Below, piece by piece: positions 53,427 through 61,933 of a stretch of 64,000 nucleotides of DNA. The stretch's first letter is position 1. Every line of letters begins with the position of its first letter. The stretch is from Pseudomonas sp. gcc21 (GTDB lineage Bacteria; Pseudomonadota; Gammaproteobacteria; Pseudomonadales; Pseudomonadaceae). A program made the position numbers and the translations under genes. Under the pieces are notes generated by a model, which saw only the letters and a list, made by a program, of their open reading frames with translations, did not search any database and was not told where the DNA came from. Location: NCBI RefSeq assembly GCF_012844345.1, contig NZ_CP051625.1, positions 2,480,001 to 2,544,000 on the forward strand. Reading direction: 5' to 3'.

Positions 53427-53911
53427 TGATCGCCTCCGTTTGTGACCACCTTAGTACTGAATCTCCCCCTCAGCCTTTGCTGCAGCTGTTGCAGGTGGTA
53501 CTTGCCAACTTCGCCGCCAGATGCCACCCCTGAAGATTTTCTTTCTTTTGTTAATTCTTGGGGCGACACCCATGCTGTCACCCTCGAGAGTGACAAATCC
53601 GACCCGTTGCCGGCTATGCTGGTCTCAGTGGCGGAGGCTTGAGACACCGCGGGAAGCAAACGATAAAAATTTGATGTCTGACGGCCACCCGCAGCCGTAC
53701 GAGGGATAATTTCCAACAACCCTTGGGCGACAAGACGCTTAAGCCTTCTTTGTGTCGACCGCAGGGACTGGGAAATTGCCTCCGCTATACGAGCCACTCC
53801 GGGCCAAGCCAACCCCTCTGCATTGCTGCGAAACGCTAAAAACAGCATTAGGTTCTTGTCGCGGGGGTCACACTCCAAGGGAAAAACGGTCGACATGAGC
53901 TCGATATTCAT
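53423..53911 (-). CDS. Helix-turn-helix (HTH_36-like) protein, mobile-element type
   Basis: 162 residues from ATG 53911, preferred over an upstream TTG because AAAGGTGG precedes it. The N-terminal winged-helix (DPRDKNLMLFLAFRSNAEGLAWPGVARIAEAISQSLRSTQRRLKRLVAQGLLEI) matches the HTH_36 replication/regulatory domain of phages and integrative elements. The C-terminal half is Ser/Gln rich with no motif. It forms an operon with the AlpA-like gene and probably acts in element maintenance. Confidence 0.78.
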   Translation of the reverse strand: MNIELMSTVFPLECDPRDKNLMLFLAFRSNAEGLAWPGVARIAEAISQSLRSTQRRLKRLVAQGLLEIIPRTAAGGRQTSNFYRLLPAVSQASATETSIAGNGSDLSLSRVTAWVSPQELTKERKSSGVASGGEVGKYHLQQLQQRLRGRFSTKVVTNGGDQ

Positions 53912-54018
53912 ACATGTCCACCTTTGCAAATCGAAATAAAAGTCATCGCCTTCGTCTCCTACGTGAATTGGCGATACCTATGAAATACGAAAGCGAGATG
54001 GAGAATGTGCGATAAAAC

Positions 54019-54037
54019 ACCGAGTTTCGGTTTTTTT
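54019..54037 (+). terminator. Short hairpin with T-run
   Basis: ACCGA-GTT-TCGGT (54019-54031) is followed by six further T residues. It would stop plus-strand transcripts, although no plus-strand gene is seen upstream; weak because the stem is 5 bp. Confidence 0.3.
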
Positions 54038-54116
54038 AGCGAAAGGTGTAAGAAGCGGGAAGACGCATGATCGCGGAGAAAAGTGGTATCCAAAGTGGTA
54101 CCCAAACACCAGAAAG

Positions 54117-54146
54117 AAAAAAGGCCCGCTTTTAAGGGCGGGCCTA
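54117..54146 (-). terminator. Terminator of the tRNA-Thr gene
   Basis: On the minus strand AGGCCCGC pairs with GCGGGCCT over a short loop and is followed by TTTTTT. It lies about 15 bp past the tRNA 3' end. Confidence 0.85.
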
Positions 54147-54161
54147 AATTCTTGATTTATA

Positions 54162-54237
<76 letters not shown>

Positions 54238-54543
54238 GCGGGGTGAATTATATAGATGCGGGCTGATCTGTAAACCCCTGTAGCGGGTTATCCACTGTTT
54301 TTTTGCCGATGCGACGATTAATCGCACTTGTGTATGGTTTCTGTCGCAGCACTTGACAAAGCAGGGTTAACCTCTTGTTTTTGTGAAACTATCCACTCAG
54401 GTTATTTTTTGATCGGCACGCTACAGGCCGCGTAATTAAAGGCTCCTGGAACTCTATCAAGCTGTCGTCAACATGATTATGCACAGTAGTCGGGGATAAC
54501 CGCGCACAACCCAAATCTGTGGATAACTCTGTGTGCAAGCCGT
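54238..54543. promoter_or_regulatory. Intergenic segment with DnaA-box-like sites
   Basis: 306 bp without a gene, between tRNA-Thr and the methyltransferase stop. It holds a perfect DnaA box (TGTGGATAA, 54518-54526), near matches TTATCCACT (54288-54296) and CTATCCACT (54389-54397), and a weaker GGGGATAA (54492-54499), plus T-rich stretches. It must also contain the tRNA promoter. Whether DnaA binds is untested. Confidence 0.5.
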
Positions 54544-55767
54544 TCACAGGCTGGGAGCGGGCTGTTCAGTTATTTTATGGGCGAGCAGCATGAGGTTACG
54601 TGGCGTAAGGCTTACAGGGCAGAATTGACCGAGTTGTACACAGTAGCCTGACTCCTGCAAAAAAAGAGCCCGGTCGAGTAGCAGCCATATTTCCAGAGGA
54701 CGCCGGAACAGTGCGCCGACCAGCTCGAGGTTACGCACGTGAGCCAAGCGCTGCCAGCCGCGTCTTTCCAGCGCACTCCAATCTGTCGGCTCTTGCAGAT
54801 CAAGCTGGTGATGCGCGGCAAAGCTGCGGCAAAAGTCGGATATACCGGCATTCAAAGCGCTTTGCGGTCTGGCGGGCGTCGGCAGGTAGCTATCCACACC
54901 GCGTGCTTCGCGCTGCCACAGATCAAAGGCCAGACGCCACGCCATCGATTGATCACGCAGCCGCCGCACCCGCTGCCCTGCTGTAACGCTTTCCAACAGT
55001 GGCAGCCCGAGATCGTCCTTGCTGAGGTTGAGTCGCGCCCTGCGGCCTGCGGTCGAGAGTGGCTGATAGCGGTCGGTTTCGATCCGGTTGTAACAACAAG
55101 GCGACAGCACCAGTTGACCACAGCCCCGCACGACACTCTGGCGCAGCAGGCTCATATGCAGTTCACCACAGGCGTGCAGGGCAACTGGCGTGTGATGCGG
55201 TTGCAGATGCAGCCACGAGTCGGCACTGAGCACATCGGCATCCAGATGGGACGCCTGAATACCGCACTGCTGGCTGAGCGCCCTGCCCTGCTCATTGAGC
55301 GCAGCGTCATATTCCAGGCAGCTCAATGGCTGCCCGCTGGTAAAGGCCAGGAGTCGCCCCAGATGCCCCTTACCGGCACACCAATCCAGCCAGTGTTGCG
55401 CGGGCTGCGGCAATCGCTGTTTGGAGATATCGGCGAAGCGGGTGATCTGCTGCCATTTGCGCCCCGGCACATTGCGGGTGAGTAGCTCGGGCAGCTGCAT
55501 CGGCGGCTCGCGCGACCAGTCTTCCACTCGGCTGAGTAATTGCGACTGTGCTGCCAGTTCAGCAAAGGGCGCGGGCGCGTCTAACAGGTGGGGCTGGTTG
55601 TGGCTGTGTTCGGCCTGCTCCAGCGAGCGGCTGCGCAGAAAGGCTGAAAGCTCTGGCCAATCCTGCTCCCAGGCTAGCTGCAGTTGCGTGAAAGGCCGTG
55701 CGCGCCAGACGGCCTGGTGCTCATTTAACCAGGCGTCCAGTTGCTGAAAGCGCTCAAGAAAGTCCAT
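54544..55767 (-). CDS. GSTCD-like SAM-dependent methyltransferase
   Basis: 407 residues. A helical N-terminal part is followed by the Rossmann methyltransferase domain with WLDWCAGKGHLGRLLAF (SAM loop), LEYDAALNEQGRALSQQ and VALHACGELHMSLL, and then VLSPCCYNRI, the pattern of the Methyltransf_32/GSTCD and TRM13-like family that may act on tRNA or small molecules. It starts 3 bp after an amino-acid ABC permease gene and so is probably the last gene of that operon, though a functional link is not obvious. Confidence 0.82.
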   Translation of the reverse strand: MDFLERFQQLDAWLNEHQAVWRARPFTQLQLAWEQDWPELSAFLRSRSLEQAEHSHNQPHLLDAPAPFAELAAQSQLLSRVEDWSREPPMQLPELLTRNVPGRKWQQITRFADISKQRLPQPAQHWLDWCAGKGHLGRLLAFTSGQPLSCLEYDAALNEQGRALSQQCGIQASHLDADVLSADSWLHLQPHHTPVALHACGELHMSLLRQSVVRGCGQLVLSPCCYNRIETDRYQPLSTAGRRARLNLSKDDLGLPLLESVTAGQRVRRLRDQSMAWRLAFDLWQREARGVDSYLPTPARPQSALNAGISDFCRSFAAHHQLDLQEPTDWSALERRGWQRLAHVRNLELVGALFRRPLEIWLLLDRALFLQESGYCVQLGQFCPVSLTPRNLMLLAHKITEQPAPSL

Positions 55768-55770
55768 GAC

Positions 55771-56472
55771 TCAGCGCTTGCGGCTGGCCTCGATCTTGAG
55801 CCAGTGTTCAACCAGCTTGAACAGCTGGGTAAACAGAATAGTGATGGTCAGATAGATCAGGCCCGCTACCAGGAAGAACAGTTCGAATTGATAGGTGCGC
55901 GAATTGATGGTGCGCACCACGCCCATCAGATCCATCAGCGTGACGGTGTAAACCACCGCGCTGGCCTTGAGCATGAGAATGACCTCGTTGCCATAGGCCG
56001 GCAGACCAATGCGGATTGCCCGCGGCAGGATGATGTACTGCAATGCCTGGCTCCGCGACATGCCGAGCGCTCTGGCTGCTTCGACTTCACCTGGCGGCAC
56101 TGCCTGGATCGCACCGCGCAGGATCTCGGCTATATACGCGGCGGTGTGCAGCGTCATGGTAATCAACGCACACCAGTAAGGTTCGCGCAGGTAAGGCCAG
56201 AGACTACTCTTGCGCACTACTTCAAACTGAGACAGCCCGTAGTAGACGAGAAACAGCTGCAGGATCAGCGGCGTGCCGCGGAAGAAGAAGATGTACGAAT
56301 AAGGCACTGCGCGGATATACCAGTGGCGCGACGCCCTGCCTAATCCCAGCGGGATAGCAAGAATCAGCCCGATCAATACAGCCAGACCGACCAGTTCCAG
56401 TGTTACCAGCGTGCCTTCCCAGAGCTGCGGCAGCCAGGGTTGAATCATTGCCCAACGCTCGGCCCAGGTCAT
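55771..56472 (-). CDS. Polar amino-acid ABC transporter permease (HisM type)
   Basis: 233 residues, five TM helices with the EAA loop EVEAARALGMSRSQALQYIILPRAIRIGLP and N-terminal TLELVGLAVLIGLILAIPLGL. It pairs with the preceding HisQ-type permease to form the inner-membrane channel for a basic or polar amino acid. It overlaps that gene by 4 bp. Confidence 0.93.
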   Translation of the reverse strand: MTWAERWAMIQPWLPQLWEGTLVTLELVGLAVLIGLILAIPLGLGRASRHWYIRAVPYSYIFFFRGTPLILQLFLVYYGLSQFEVVRKSSLWPYLREPYWCALITMTLHTAAYIAEILRGAIQAVPPGEVEAARALGMSRSQALQYIILPRAIRIGLPAYGNEVILMLKASAVVYTVTLMDLMGVVRTINSRTYQFELFFLVAGLIYLTITILFTQLFKLVEHWLKIEASRKR

Positions 56473-57167
56473 AGTTCCGTCCTTGCATAACCGCGGTTGG
56501 CCCTGCGCTCAAACCAGTGCAGCGCGGCCATGATGATGACTGTCAGGCCCAAATAGATCAGAGCGGTGGTGAAGTAAAATGTGAAGGGTTCCCGGGTAGC
56601 GTTGGCGGCAACCTGTGCCTTGCGCAGCACTTCTTCGAGGGTAATCAGCGATACCAGCGCCGTGTCTTTCAACAGAATGAGATACAGGTTACCCAACCCC
56701 GGCAGAGCGACTCGCCATAGTTGCGGCAGGGTGATACGCCAGAAGATGCGCATGTTCGACATGCCCAGCGCTAACCCGGCCTCCTTCTGTCCGGGGGATA
56801 TCGACAGCAGTGCACCGCGGAATACTTCGGTCGCGTAGGCACCGAAACATAACCCCAGCGCCAGCGTCCCAGCCAGGAAAGGGCTCAGCGTCAGATAGGG
56901 ATTGCCGAAATAACTGCCTAGCGCGTTCATCAGCGATACGGTGCCGAAGTAAGCCATCAGCACCCACAGGGTTTCCGGAATGCCGCGCACAACCGAGGTA
57001 TACAGGCCGCCAACGCCGCGCAGCAGTACGTTGCCTGAGACCTTGGCGCTGGCACCAAGCAGACCGAGTAACAGCCCCAGCGCTACCGCCGCCAGGGACA
57101 AACGAATCGTCATCCAGGTCCCGTCGATAAGGGCTGGACCAAAACCGTGCAAATCAAACATGGGCAT
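56469..57167 (-). CDS. Polar amino-acid ABC transporter permease (HisQ type)
   Basis: 232 residues with TIRLSLAAVALGLLLGLLGA, VVRGIPETLWVLMAYFG and the EAA-loop equivalent KEAGLALGMSNMRIFWRITLPQ. Partner of the HisM-type permease. It follows the binding-protein gene by 40 bp. Confidence 0.93.
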   Translation of the reverse strand: MPMFDLHGFGPALIDGTWMTIRLSLAAVALGLLLGLLGASAKVSGNVLLRGVGGLYTSVVRGIPETLWVLMAYFGTVSLMNALGSYFGNPYLTLSPFLAGTLALGLCFGAYATEVFRGALLSISPGQKEAGLALGMSNMRIFWRITLPQLWRVALPGLGNLYLILLKDTALVSLITLEEVLRKAQVAANATREPFTFYFTTALIYLGLTVIIMAALHWFERRANRGYARTEL

Positions 57168-57207
57168 TTTTCAGTCGCGCCGGGTCTCGCAGGACCCGGC
57201 CGTGAGA

Positions 57208-57957
57208 TCAGCGAATGCTGAAGGGGAAGTATTTGGCGTTGATCTCTTCGTAGGTGCCGTCTTCGATGATGGCTGCCAGTGCCTTGTTCAGACGCTCGCG
57301 CAGCGGATCACCCTTGCGCACGGCAATGCCGATTTCGTCGTCATCAAATACCGGCTCGCCCTTGAATTCGAAGTTCTGGCCGGCTTCAGATTCCAGCCAG
57401 TCATGTTGAACAAACTTGTCCGCCAGGGCGCCATCGATGCGGCCTGAGTTCAGCTCGAGATAGACGTTTTCCTGAGTGTCATACAGGCGAATATCGACCA
57501 CGTCGCCCAAGTTTTCCTCGAGCCATTGACCCGCAAGCGTGGCGCGCTGGGTGCCGATGGTCTTACCTTCCAGGCTGGCTTCATCCACCTTGAAATCAGA
57601 CTTTTTCGGCGCGACAAACTGCAACTTGTTGGTGTAATACGGCTCAGTGAAATCCACAGCCTGCTTACGCTCGTCAGTGATAGACATGCCGGCAATCAGG
57701 AAGTCGAAACGGCGGGTGTTCAGCGCTGGAATCAGGCCGTCCCAGTCGGAGGTGACCACGGTGCACTCGACGCCCATTTCCTCGCAAAGGGCCATGCCAA
57801 TATCAATATCGAAGCCGACAACCTCCCCCTTGCTGTTGATCATATTGAAGGGCGGATAGGCGCCTTCAGTGCCGATGCGCAGCGTTTCCGCCATCGCCGG
57901 GGCGCCCATGAACAGGGACATAGCAGCGGCCAGCAAAACCTTCTTGTAGCTTTTCAT
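57208..57957 (-). CDS. Periplasmic polar amino-acid binding protein
   Basis: 249 residues. Signal peptide ends MGAPAMA-ETL. The family-3 solute-binding core is clear: LRIGTEGAYPPFNMINSKGEVVGFDIDIG, CTVVTSDWDGLIPALNTRRFDFLIAGMSIT, PYYTNKLQFVAP and IGTQRATLAGQW. It resembles HisJ/ArgT-type lysine-arginine-ornithine-histidine binders; the exact ligand is not determined. The mature protein delivers substrate to the HisQM permeases. Confidence 0.92.
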   Translation of the reverse strand: MKSYKKVLLAAAMSLFMGAPAMAETLRIGTEGAYPPFNMINSKGEVVGFDIDIGMALCEEMGVECTVVTSDWDGLIPALNTRRFDFLIAGMSITDERKQAVDFTEPYYTNKLQFVAPKKSDFKVDEASLEGKTIGTQRATLAGQWLEENLGDVVDIRLYDTQENVYLELNSGRIDGALADKFVQHDWLESEAGQNFEFKGEPVFDDDEIGIAVRKGDPLRERLNKALAAIIEDGTYEEINAKYFPFSIR

Positions 57958-57969
57958 GGTTACAACTCC

Positions 57970-58737
57970 TTACCTGTGGCTGGACATGAACTGTTTACAA
58001 CGTTCGGACACGGGATTATCGAAGACCTGTTCGGGCGTGCCGATTTCCTCGACTTGTCCCTGATGCAGAAACACAACCTGACTGGACACATTCCTTGCAA
58101 AGCCCATCTCGTGGGTGACCAACAGCATAGTACGTCCTTCGTCGGCCAGCGTTCGGATCACGTTCAGCACTTCCTGGACCATCTCCGGGTCCAGGGCAGA
58201 AGTCGGTTCGTCAAACAGAATGACGCGTGGCTGCATGGCCAGCGTGCGGGCAATCGCGGCGCGCTGTTGCTGACCACCCGAGAGCTGCGCGGGAAAAGCA
58301 TGGCGCTTGTCGGCGATGCCCACCTTCTCCAGAAACAGCTCGGCCGCGGCAATGGCATCAGCTTTGCGTTGCCCCAGCACGCGCCGTGGCGCCTCGATGA
58401 TGTTGTCGAGAATGCTCATATGCGGCCACAGGTTGAAGCTCTGGAAGACGAAACCGACATTGGCACGCAGGCGATTGATCTGCTTATTGTCGGCTGCGAC
58501 CAGCGCACCGTCGCGGCCGGGCTTGAGTTTCATCTCTTCGCCAGCTACCAGGATCTGTCCCTTATGGGGATTCTCGAGCAGGTTGATACAGCGCAACAGC
58601 GTGCTCTTACCCGACCCGGAGGAGCCCAGGATAGAGATAACATCACCGTCGCGAGCAGTGAGATTCACGCCCTTGAGTACCTCAAGGTCGCCGTACCGCT
58701 TGTGCAGGTCACGCACTTCCAAAGCTGGCGGTGTCAC
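57970..58737 (-). CDS. Amino-acid ABC transporter ATP-binding protein (HisP type)
   Basis: 255 residues from GTG 58737 (VTPPALEVRDLHKRYGDLEVLKGV), which gives the usual family length. The frame continues to a TTG at 58824 but those 29 codons lack family similarity. Walker A GSSGSGKSTLLRC, signature LSGGQQQRAAIARTLA, Walker B VILFDEPTSALDPE and the H-loop THEMGFAR are intact. It powers the HisQM-type channel and is the first gene of the operon. Confidence 0.93.
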   Translation of the reverse strand: MTPPALEVRDLHKRYGDLEVLKGVNLTARDGDVISILGSSGSGKSTLLRCINLLENPHKGQILVAGEEMKLKPGRDGALVAADNKQINRLRANVGFVFQSFNLWPHMSILDNIIEAPRRVLGQRKADAIAAAELFLEKVGIADKRHAFPAQLSGGQQQRAAIARTLAMQPRVILFDEPTSALDPEMVQEVLNVIRTLADEGRTMLLVTHEMGFARNVSSQVVFLHQGQVEEIGTPEQVFDNPVSERCKQFMSSHR

Positions 58738-58977
58738 GTAAGGCTTTCCGATCCATGCGCCCGCAGACGCGTATACATTAAGTTTGGGCGAGTCGCCCGA
58801 ATAGACCACGCAATGAATCTGCAATCAGTCTGTCATGCGCGCAAAACTAGCACAGCTCACTTACATGACCAAGAGCACTCATCGGGTCATGGATAGAATA
58901 TTCATGCAAAAGTCTTTCCATAAACCACGTAATGATCGACATTCAGAGCGCGTTGTTGCTCGCCGGCCGCAGCCCAT

Positions 58978-59823
58978 TTACCGCCGTTCAAACACCACCA
59001 GCGTGACGCCGACCACCACTACCACTGCACCAATGATCTGCACCAGAGTAATCGGAGCGCCCAACCACCAGAACCCGCCAGCCATGGTGACCAGCGGAAG
59101 CAGATTCAGCAGTACCGCTGAACGCGAGGGTCCCACCAGTAGCACAGCGCGGTTATAGGCCACGAAGGCGACCAGCGAGGGGCCCAGACCGAGATAGAGC
59201 AAGGCCAGGAAGGCCTCTGTATCAAGGCTCCAGACCCGCTCCGACAATAGATTCTCAGCCAGTGCCATCGGCGCCAGTATCAGCGCAGCGATGGCCATCA
59301 GCGGGACCAGGGTAGCGTAAGCGGGCATCCCGACCAGCCAGCGCCTGATAGTGAAGGAATAGCCGACCCAGGCACATACGGCCAGGAGCATTAGCACATC
59401 TCCCCGGTTCGCCTGCTCCAGTAGTGCACTCAGCTGTCCGGCAGATACCACCCACGCCGCGCCTGCAACCGAAAGGACAATGCCAAGCCACTGGGATCCT
59501 CTCAGGCGCTCACCGAAAAATGCCGCCATACACAACGCAGTGATGACCGGCACGCCCGATTCCAGTACCGCCACGTTGGTCGCGCTGGTGTATTGGAGCG
59601 CGGCATAAACGAAGACGTTGAATAGCGCGACGCCAGATACGGCGACCGCCAGCAGACCTCGCCACTGCTGAATCAGCAACTGACGCTGCCGATACGCAGC
59701 AGGACCGAACAGACAGACCACCGCGATCAACGCAACCAGCACCCGTCCCAGGGCCAGCGTAACGGGCGGCAACGTGCCGGCCACCGCCTTACCCACCAGG
59801 ATATTGCCGGCATAGAGCAACAC
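58978..59823 (-). CDS. EamA/DMT family transporter
   Basis: 281 residues from GTG 59823 (LLYAGNILVGKAVAGTLPP), ten TM helices in two EamA halves (YTSATNVAVLESGVPVITALCMAAFFGERL; YLGLGPSLVAFVAYNRAVLLVGPSRSAVLLNLLPLVTMAGGF). Export or import of small metabolites. The in-frame sequence continues upstream as YLYLLLAV before a TGA, so the first helix may start a few codons earlier from a rare initiation codon; the chosen start trims it. Confidence 0.88.
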   Translation of the reverse strand: MLLYAGNILVGKAVAGTLPPVTLALGRVLVALIAVVCLFGPAAYRQRQLLIQQWRGLLAVAVSGVALFNVFVYAALQYTSATNVAVLESGVPVITALCMAAFFGERLRGSQWLGIVLSVAGAAWVVSAGQLSALLEQANRGDVLMLLAVCAWVGYSFTIRRWLVGMPAYATLVPLMAIAALILAPMALAENLLSERVWSLDTEAFLALLYLGLGPSLVAFVAYNRAVLLVGPSRSAVLLNLLPLVTMAGGFWWLGAPITLVQIIGAVVVVVGVTLVVFERR

Positions 59824-60030
59824 GGCGAGCAGTAAGTAAAGATAAGCGCGGATAACCAGTACTCCGAATCAGATTCAGCGTGACTGTAACGTGCTCCAAG
59901 CATGCCAAGCGCACCCGATTGGAGCAATGAGCGTCCTGGAATGCAACACGACGGACGCGTGGCGCATATCAAGATGGGATGAGCGTAACGCTATAACGAA
60001 CGAGGGATCAGCCGCTGCTCAGGGGCCCGG

Positions 60031-60192
60031 TCACCTGCTTCGGTCTTCCGGGTAGCGCGTATCAGATCGCCTCTCTTCAGGCTCGGCGCAGGCGGCCGCC
60101 GCCAGAGGCTGATGGTCGGCACAATAACGGCCGAAGGTCAGCCCGTCACATCTAGGCCAGGCACAGGGTTTGAGCTTGTTTTTATAGGTCAT
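60031..60192 (-). CDS. Small Cys/His protein, possible zinc-binding
   Basis: 53 residues from ATG 60192 (MTYKNKLKPCAWPRCDGLTF); the frame also opens 15 codons upstream. The C-x-x-x-x-C...C-x-x-H set in PCAWPRCDGLTFGRYCADH could bind one zinc. The C-terminus is Glu/Arg rich. No ribosome-binding site of quality is seen and no family is recognised, so it is tentative. Confidence 0.45.
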   Translation of the reverse strand: MTYKNKLKPCAWPRCDGLTFGRYCADHQPLAAAACAEPEERRSDTRYPEDRSR

Positions 60193-60378
60193 AGGGCCAC
60201 TACTGCCAAAGGGTGGTTTATTCAACGTACACCACAAATGGGTGACCCGCTGTTACAGAAACATAAGGATACATTTATCGAAACGGCTTAAAAACCGCGT
60301 ACTAGACGCAGCGAACCCCACCGACCGCATAGTGGAATACGAAGAAAGGAGTGCGACATCGTGCGGCAGGCGGAAAAC

Positions 60379-60408
60379 AAAAAGGCCCACCCGGAGGTGA
60401 GCCTTTTT
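60379..60408 (-). terminator. Terminator of the tRNA-Phe gene
   Basis: AGGCTCACC pairs with GGTGGGCCT (one G-T mismatch) on the minus strand, followed by TTTTTG. An A-run on the far side makes it bidirectional. Confidence 0.8.
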
Positions 60409-60419
60409 GTTCAAATTAA

Positions 60420-60495
60420 TGGTGCCCAGAGACGGAATCGAACCGCCGACACGAGGATTTTCAATCCTCTGCTCTACCGACTGAGCTATCTGGGC
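60420..60495 (-). tRNA. tRNA-Phe (anticodon GAA)
   Basis: 76 nt with encoded CCA. Acceptor arms GCCCAGA and TCTGGGC pair, the anticodon loop is TTGAAAA with stem GAGGA/TCCTC, and the T-arm has GTTCGATTC. It lies downstream of yggX on the same strand. Confidence 0.97.
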
Positions 60496-60581
60496 AACGG
60501 GGCGCTATTAAACGGTTTAAGAGGTTATGTGTCAAGCGCAGCCTGGAAAATAATTCCTTTTTTCAGCCGCTTACCTGTCGC

Positions 60582-60854
60582 TCATTGCGCCGGAGGCACG
60601 TAACCCTCGGCCTGAGCGTAATCATCGCCGGAAAGGAATTTTTCCATTTCTTCCTGCAGGAAGCGTCGATCCTCGGCGTCCATCATGTTCAGGCGACGTT
60701 CGTTGATCAGCATGGTCTGATGAGCCTGCCACTCGTCCCAGGCTTTTTTCGAAACATCGTTATAGATGGCCTCCCCTTTCGCACCCGGGTAAGGGGGACG
60801 ATCGAGTCCCGGAAGCTCCTGCTTGTACTTGCGACACATTACCGTGCGAGTCAT
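60582..60854 (-). CDS. yggX: Fe(2+)-trafficking protein
   Basis: 90 residues with [24 protein letters not shown], the conserved Cys7, and the [19 protein letters not shown] helix. YggX protects Fe-S clusters and helps move iron. A GGAG ribosome-binding site precedes the start, and mutY, whose product has an Fe-S cluster, lies 32 bp upstream. Pairing of mutY and yggX is conserved in gammaproteobacteria. Confidence 0.97.
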   Translation of the reverse strand: MTRTVMCRKYKQELPGLDRPPYPGAKGEAIYNDVSKKAWDEWQAHQTMLINERRLNMMDAEDRRFLQEEMEKFLSGDDYAQAEGYVPPAQ

Positions 60855-60886
60855 GGACTACTCCTTCAGAAAGATGAATAAGTCGG

Positions 60887-61933
60887 CTAAATGAGCAATT
60901 CGGCCCGCTTGAGTAGTTTCTTGACCGGCGCAGCCAGTCCAAGGCGGGTAGGTTGGCGCAGGTTATACCAGACCTGCCCCGGTTCGGTCACGGCATGACC
61001 GGGCTCGACCTGCACAATCAACGGCTGAATATCCAGATGAAAATGGCTGAAGGTGTGCCGTAGCGGCTCGAGCGCCTGCGGCGCTGCTGACTGCCAGCCC
61101 AGGCGCTCGACGAGCAGCTCAAGCCCGTTCAAGTCATCCAGCTGCGGAGGACTCCACAGGCCGCCCCAGAGGCCCGAGTCGGGCCGCCGCTCGAGCCACA
61201 CATCACCATCCGGGTTGACCAGCATTGGCATCACGCATTGGCGCACCGGTAACACTTTCTTCGGGCGCGGGTTCGGGTAACGGGTGGGCTCGCCGAGCCG
61301 TCGCGCCTGGCAGCCGGCTTGCAGCGGACATACCAGGCAGCTAGGCCTACTACGGGTACACAGCGTGGCGCCCAGGTCCATCATGGCCTGAGTGTAGTGA
61401 TTGACGCGCTCTGTGGGTGTGAAATGCTCGGCCAATTGCCAGAGCCGGTCATGCACGGCGCGCTCACTCGGCCAGCCTTCGACCGCCTGGTAACGAGCCA
61501 GTACCCGCTTGACGTTGCCATCGAGAATAGGGGCGCGCAGGCCCATGCTCAGACTGGCAATGGCCCCCGCAGTGGATGGACCTATCCCCGGCAGCTGGGT
61601 GAGCCCTTCCACACTGGCGGGAAACTCTCCATCAAAGTGTTCGACGACGGTTTGCGCTGCCTTATGCAAGTTGCGTGCGCGACTGTAATACCCAAGTCCG
61701 GTCCACAGGTGCAGCACCTCATCAGCGGGGGCAGCGGCCAACGCGTTAACGTCAGGCAATGCCTGCATGAAGCGCTGGTAGTACGGGATAACCGTCGCCA
61801 CCTGAGTTTGCTGCAGCATGATTTCCGACACCCACACACGGTAGGGCGTTATATCCTGCTGCCAGGGCAAATCCTTGCGCCCGTGGCGGTCATACCATTC
61901 AAGTACCGCCTGCGAAAAGGCTGTAGGACTCAC
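60887..61933 (-). CDS. mutY: Adenine DNA glycosylase
   Basis: 348 residues. It removes A opposite 8-oxoG. The catalytic Glu is in [17 protein letters not shown], the helix-hairpin-helix [15 protein letters not shown] and catalytic Asp in [13 protein letters not shown] are present, the Fe-S cluster is C-x6-C-x2-C-x5-C ([17 protein letters not shown]), and the C-terminal MutT-like domain reads 8-oxoG. Start overlaps the asmA stop as ATGA. Confidence 0.97.
   Translation of the reverse strand: MSPTAFSQAVLEWYDRHGRKDLPWQQDITPYRVWVSEIMLQQTQVATVIPYYQRFMQALPDVNALAAAPADEVLHLWTGLGYYSRARNLHKAAQTVVEHFDGEFPASVEGLTQLPGIGPSTAGAIASLSMGLRAPILDGNVKRVLARYQAVEGWPSERAVHDRLWQLAEHFTPTERVNHYTQAMMDLGATLCTRSRPSCLVCPLQAGCQARRLGEPTRYPNPRPKKVLPVRQCVMPMLVNPDGDVWLERRPDSGLWGGLWSPPQLDDLNGLELLVERLGWQSAAPQALEPLRHTFSHFHLDIQPLIVQVEPGHAVTEPGQVWYNLRQPTRLGLAAPVKKLLKRAELLI

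Noticed and set aside
57526..58896. 456-codon plus-strand ORF
   Set aside because: Antisense to the ABC ATPase and binding-protein genes, both of which have all expected motifs.
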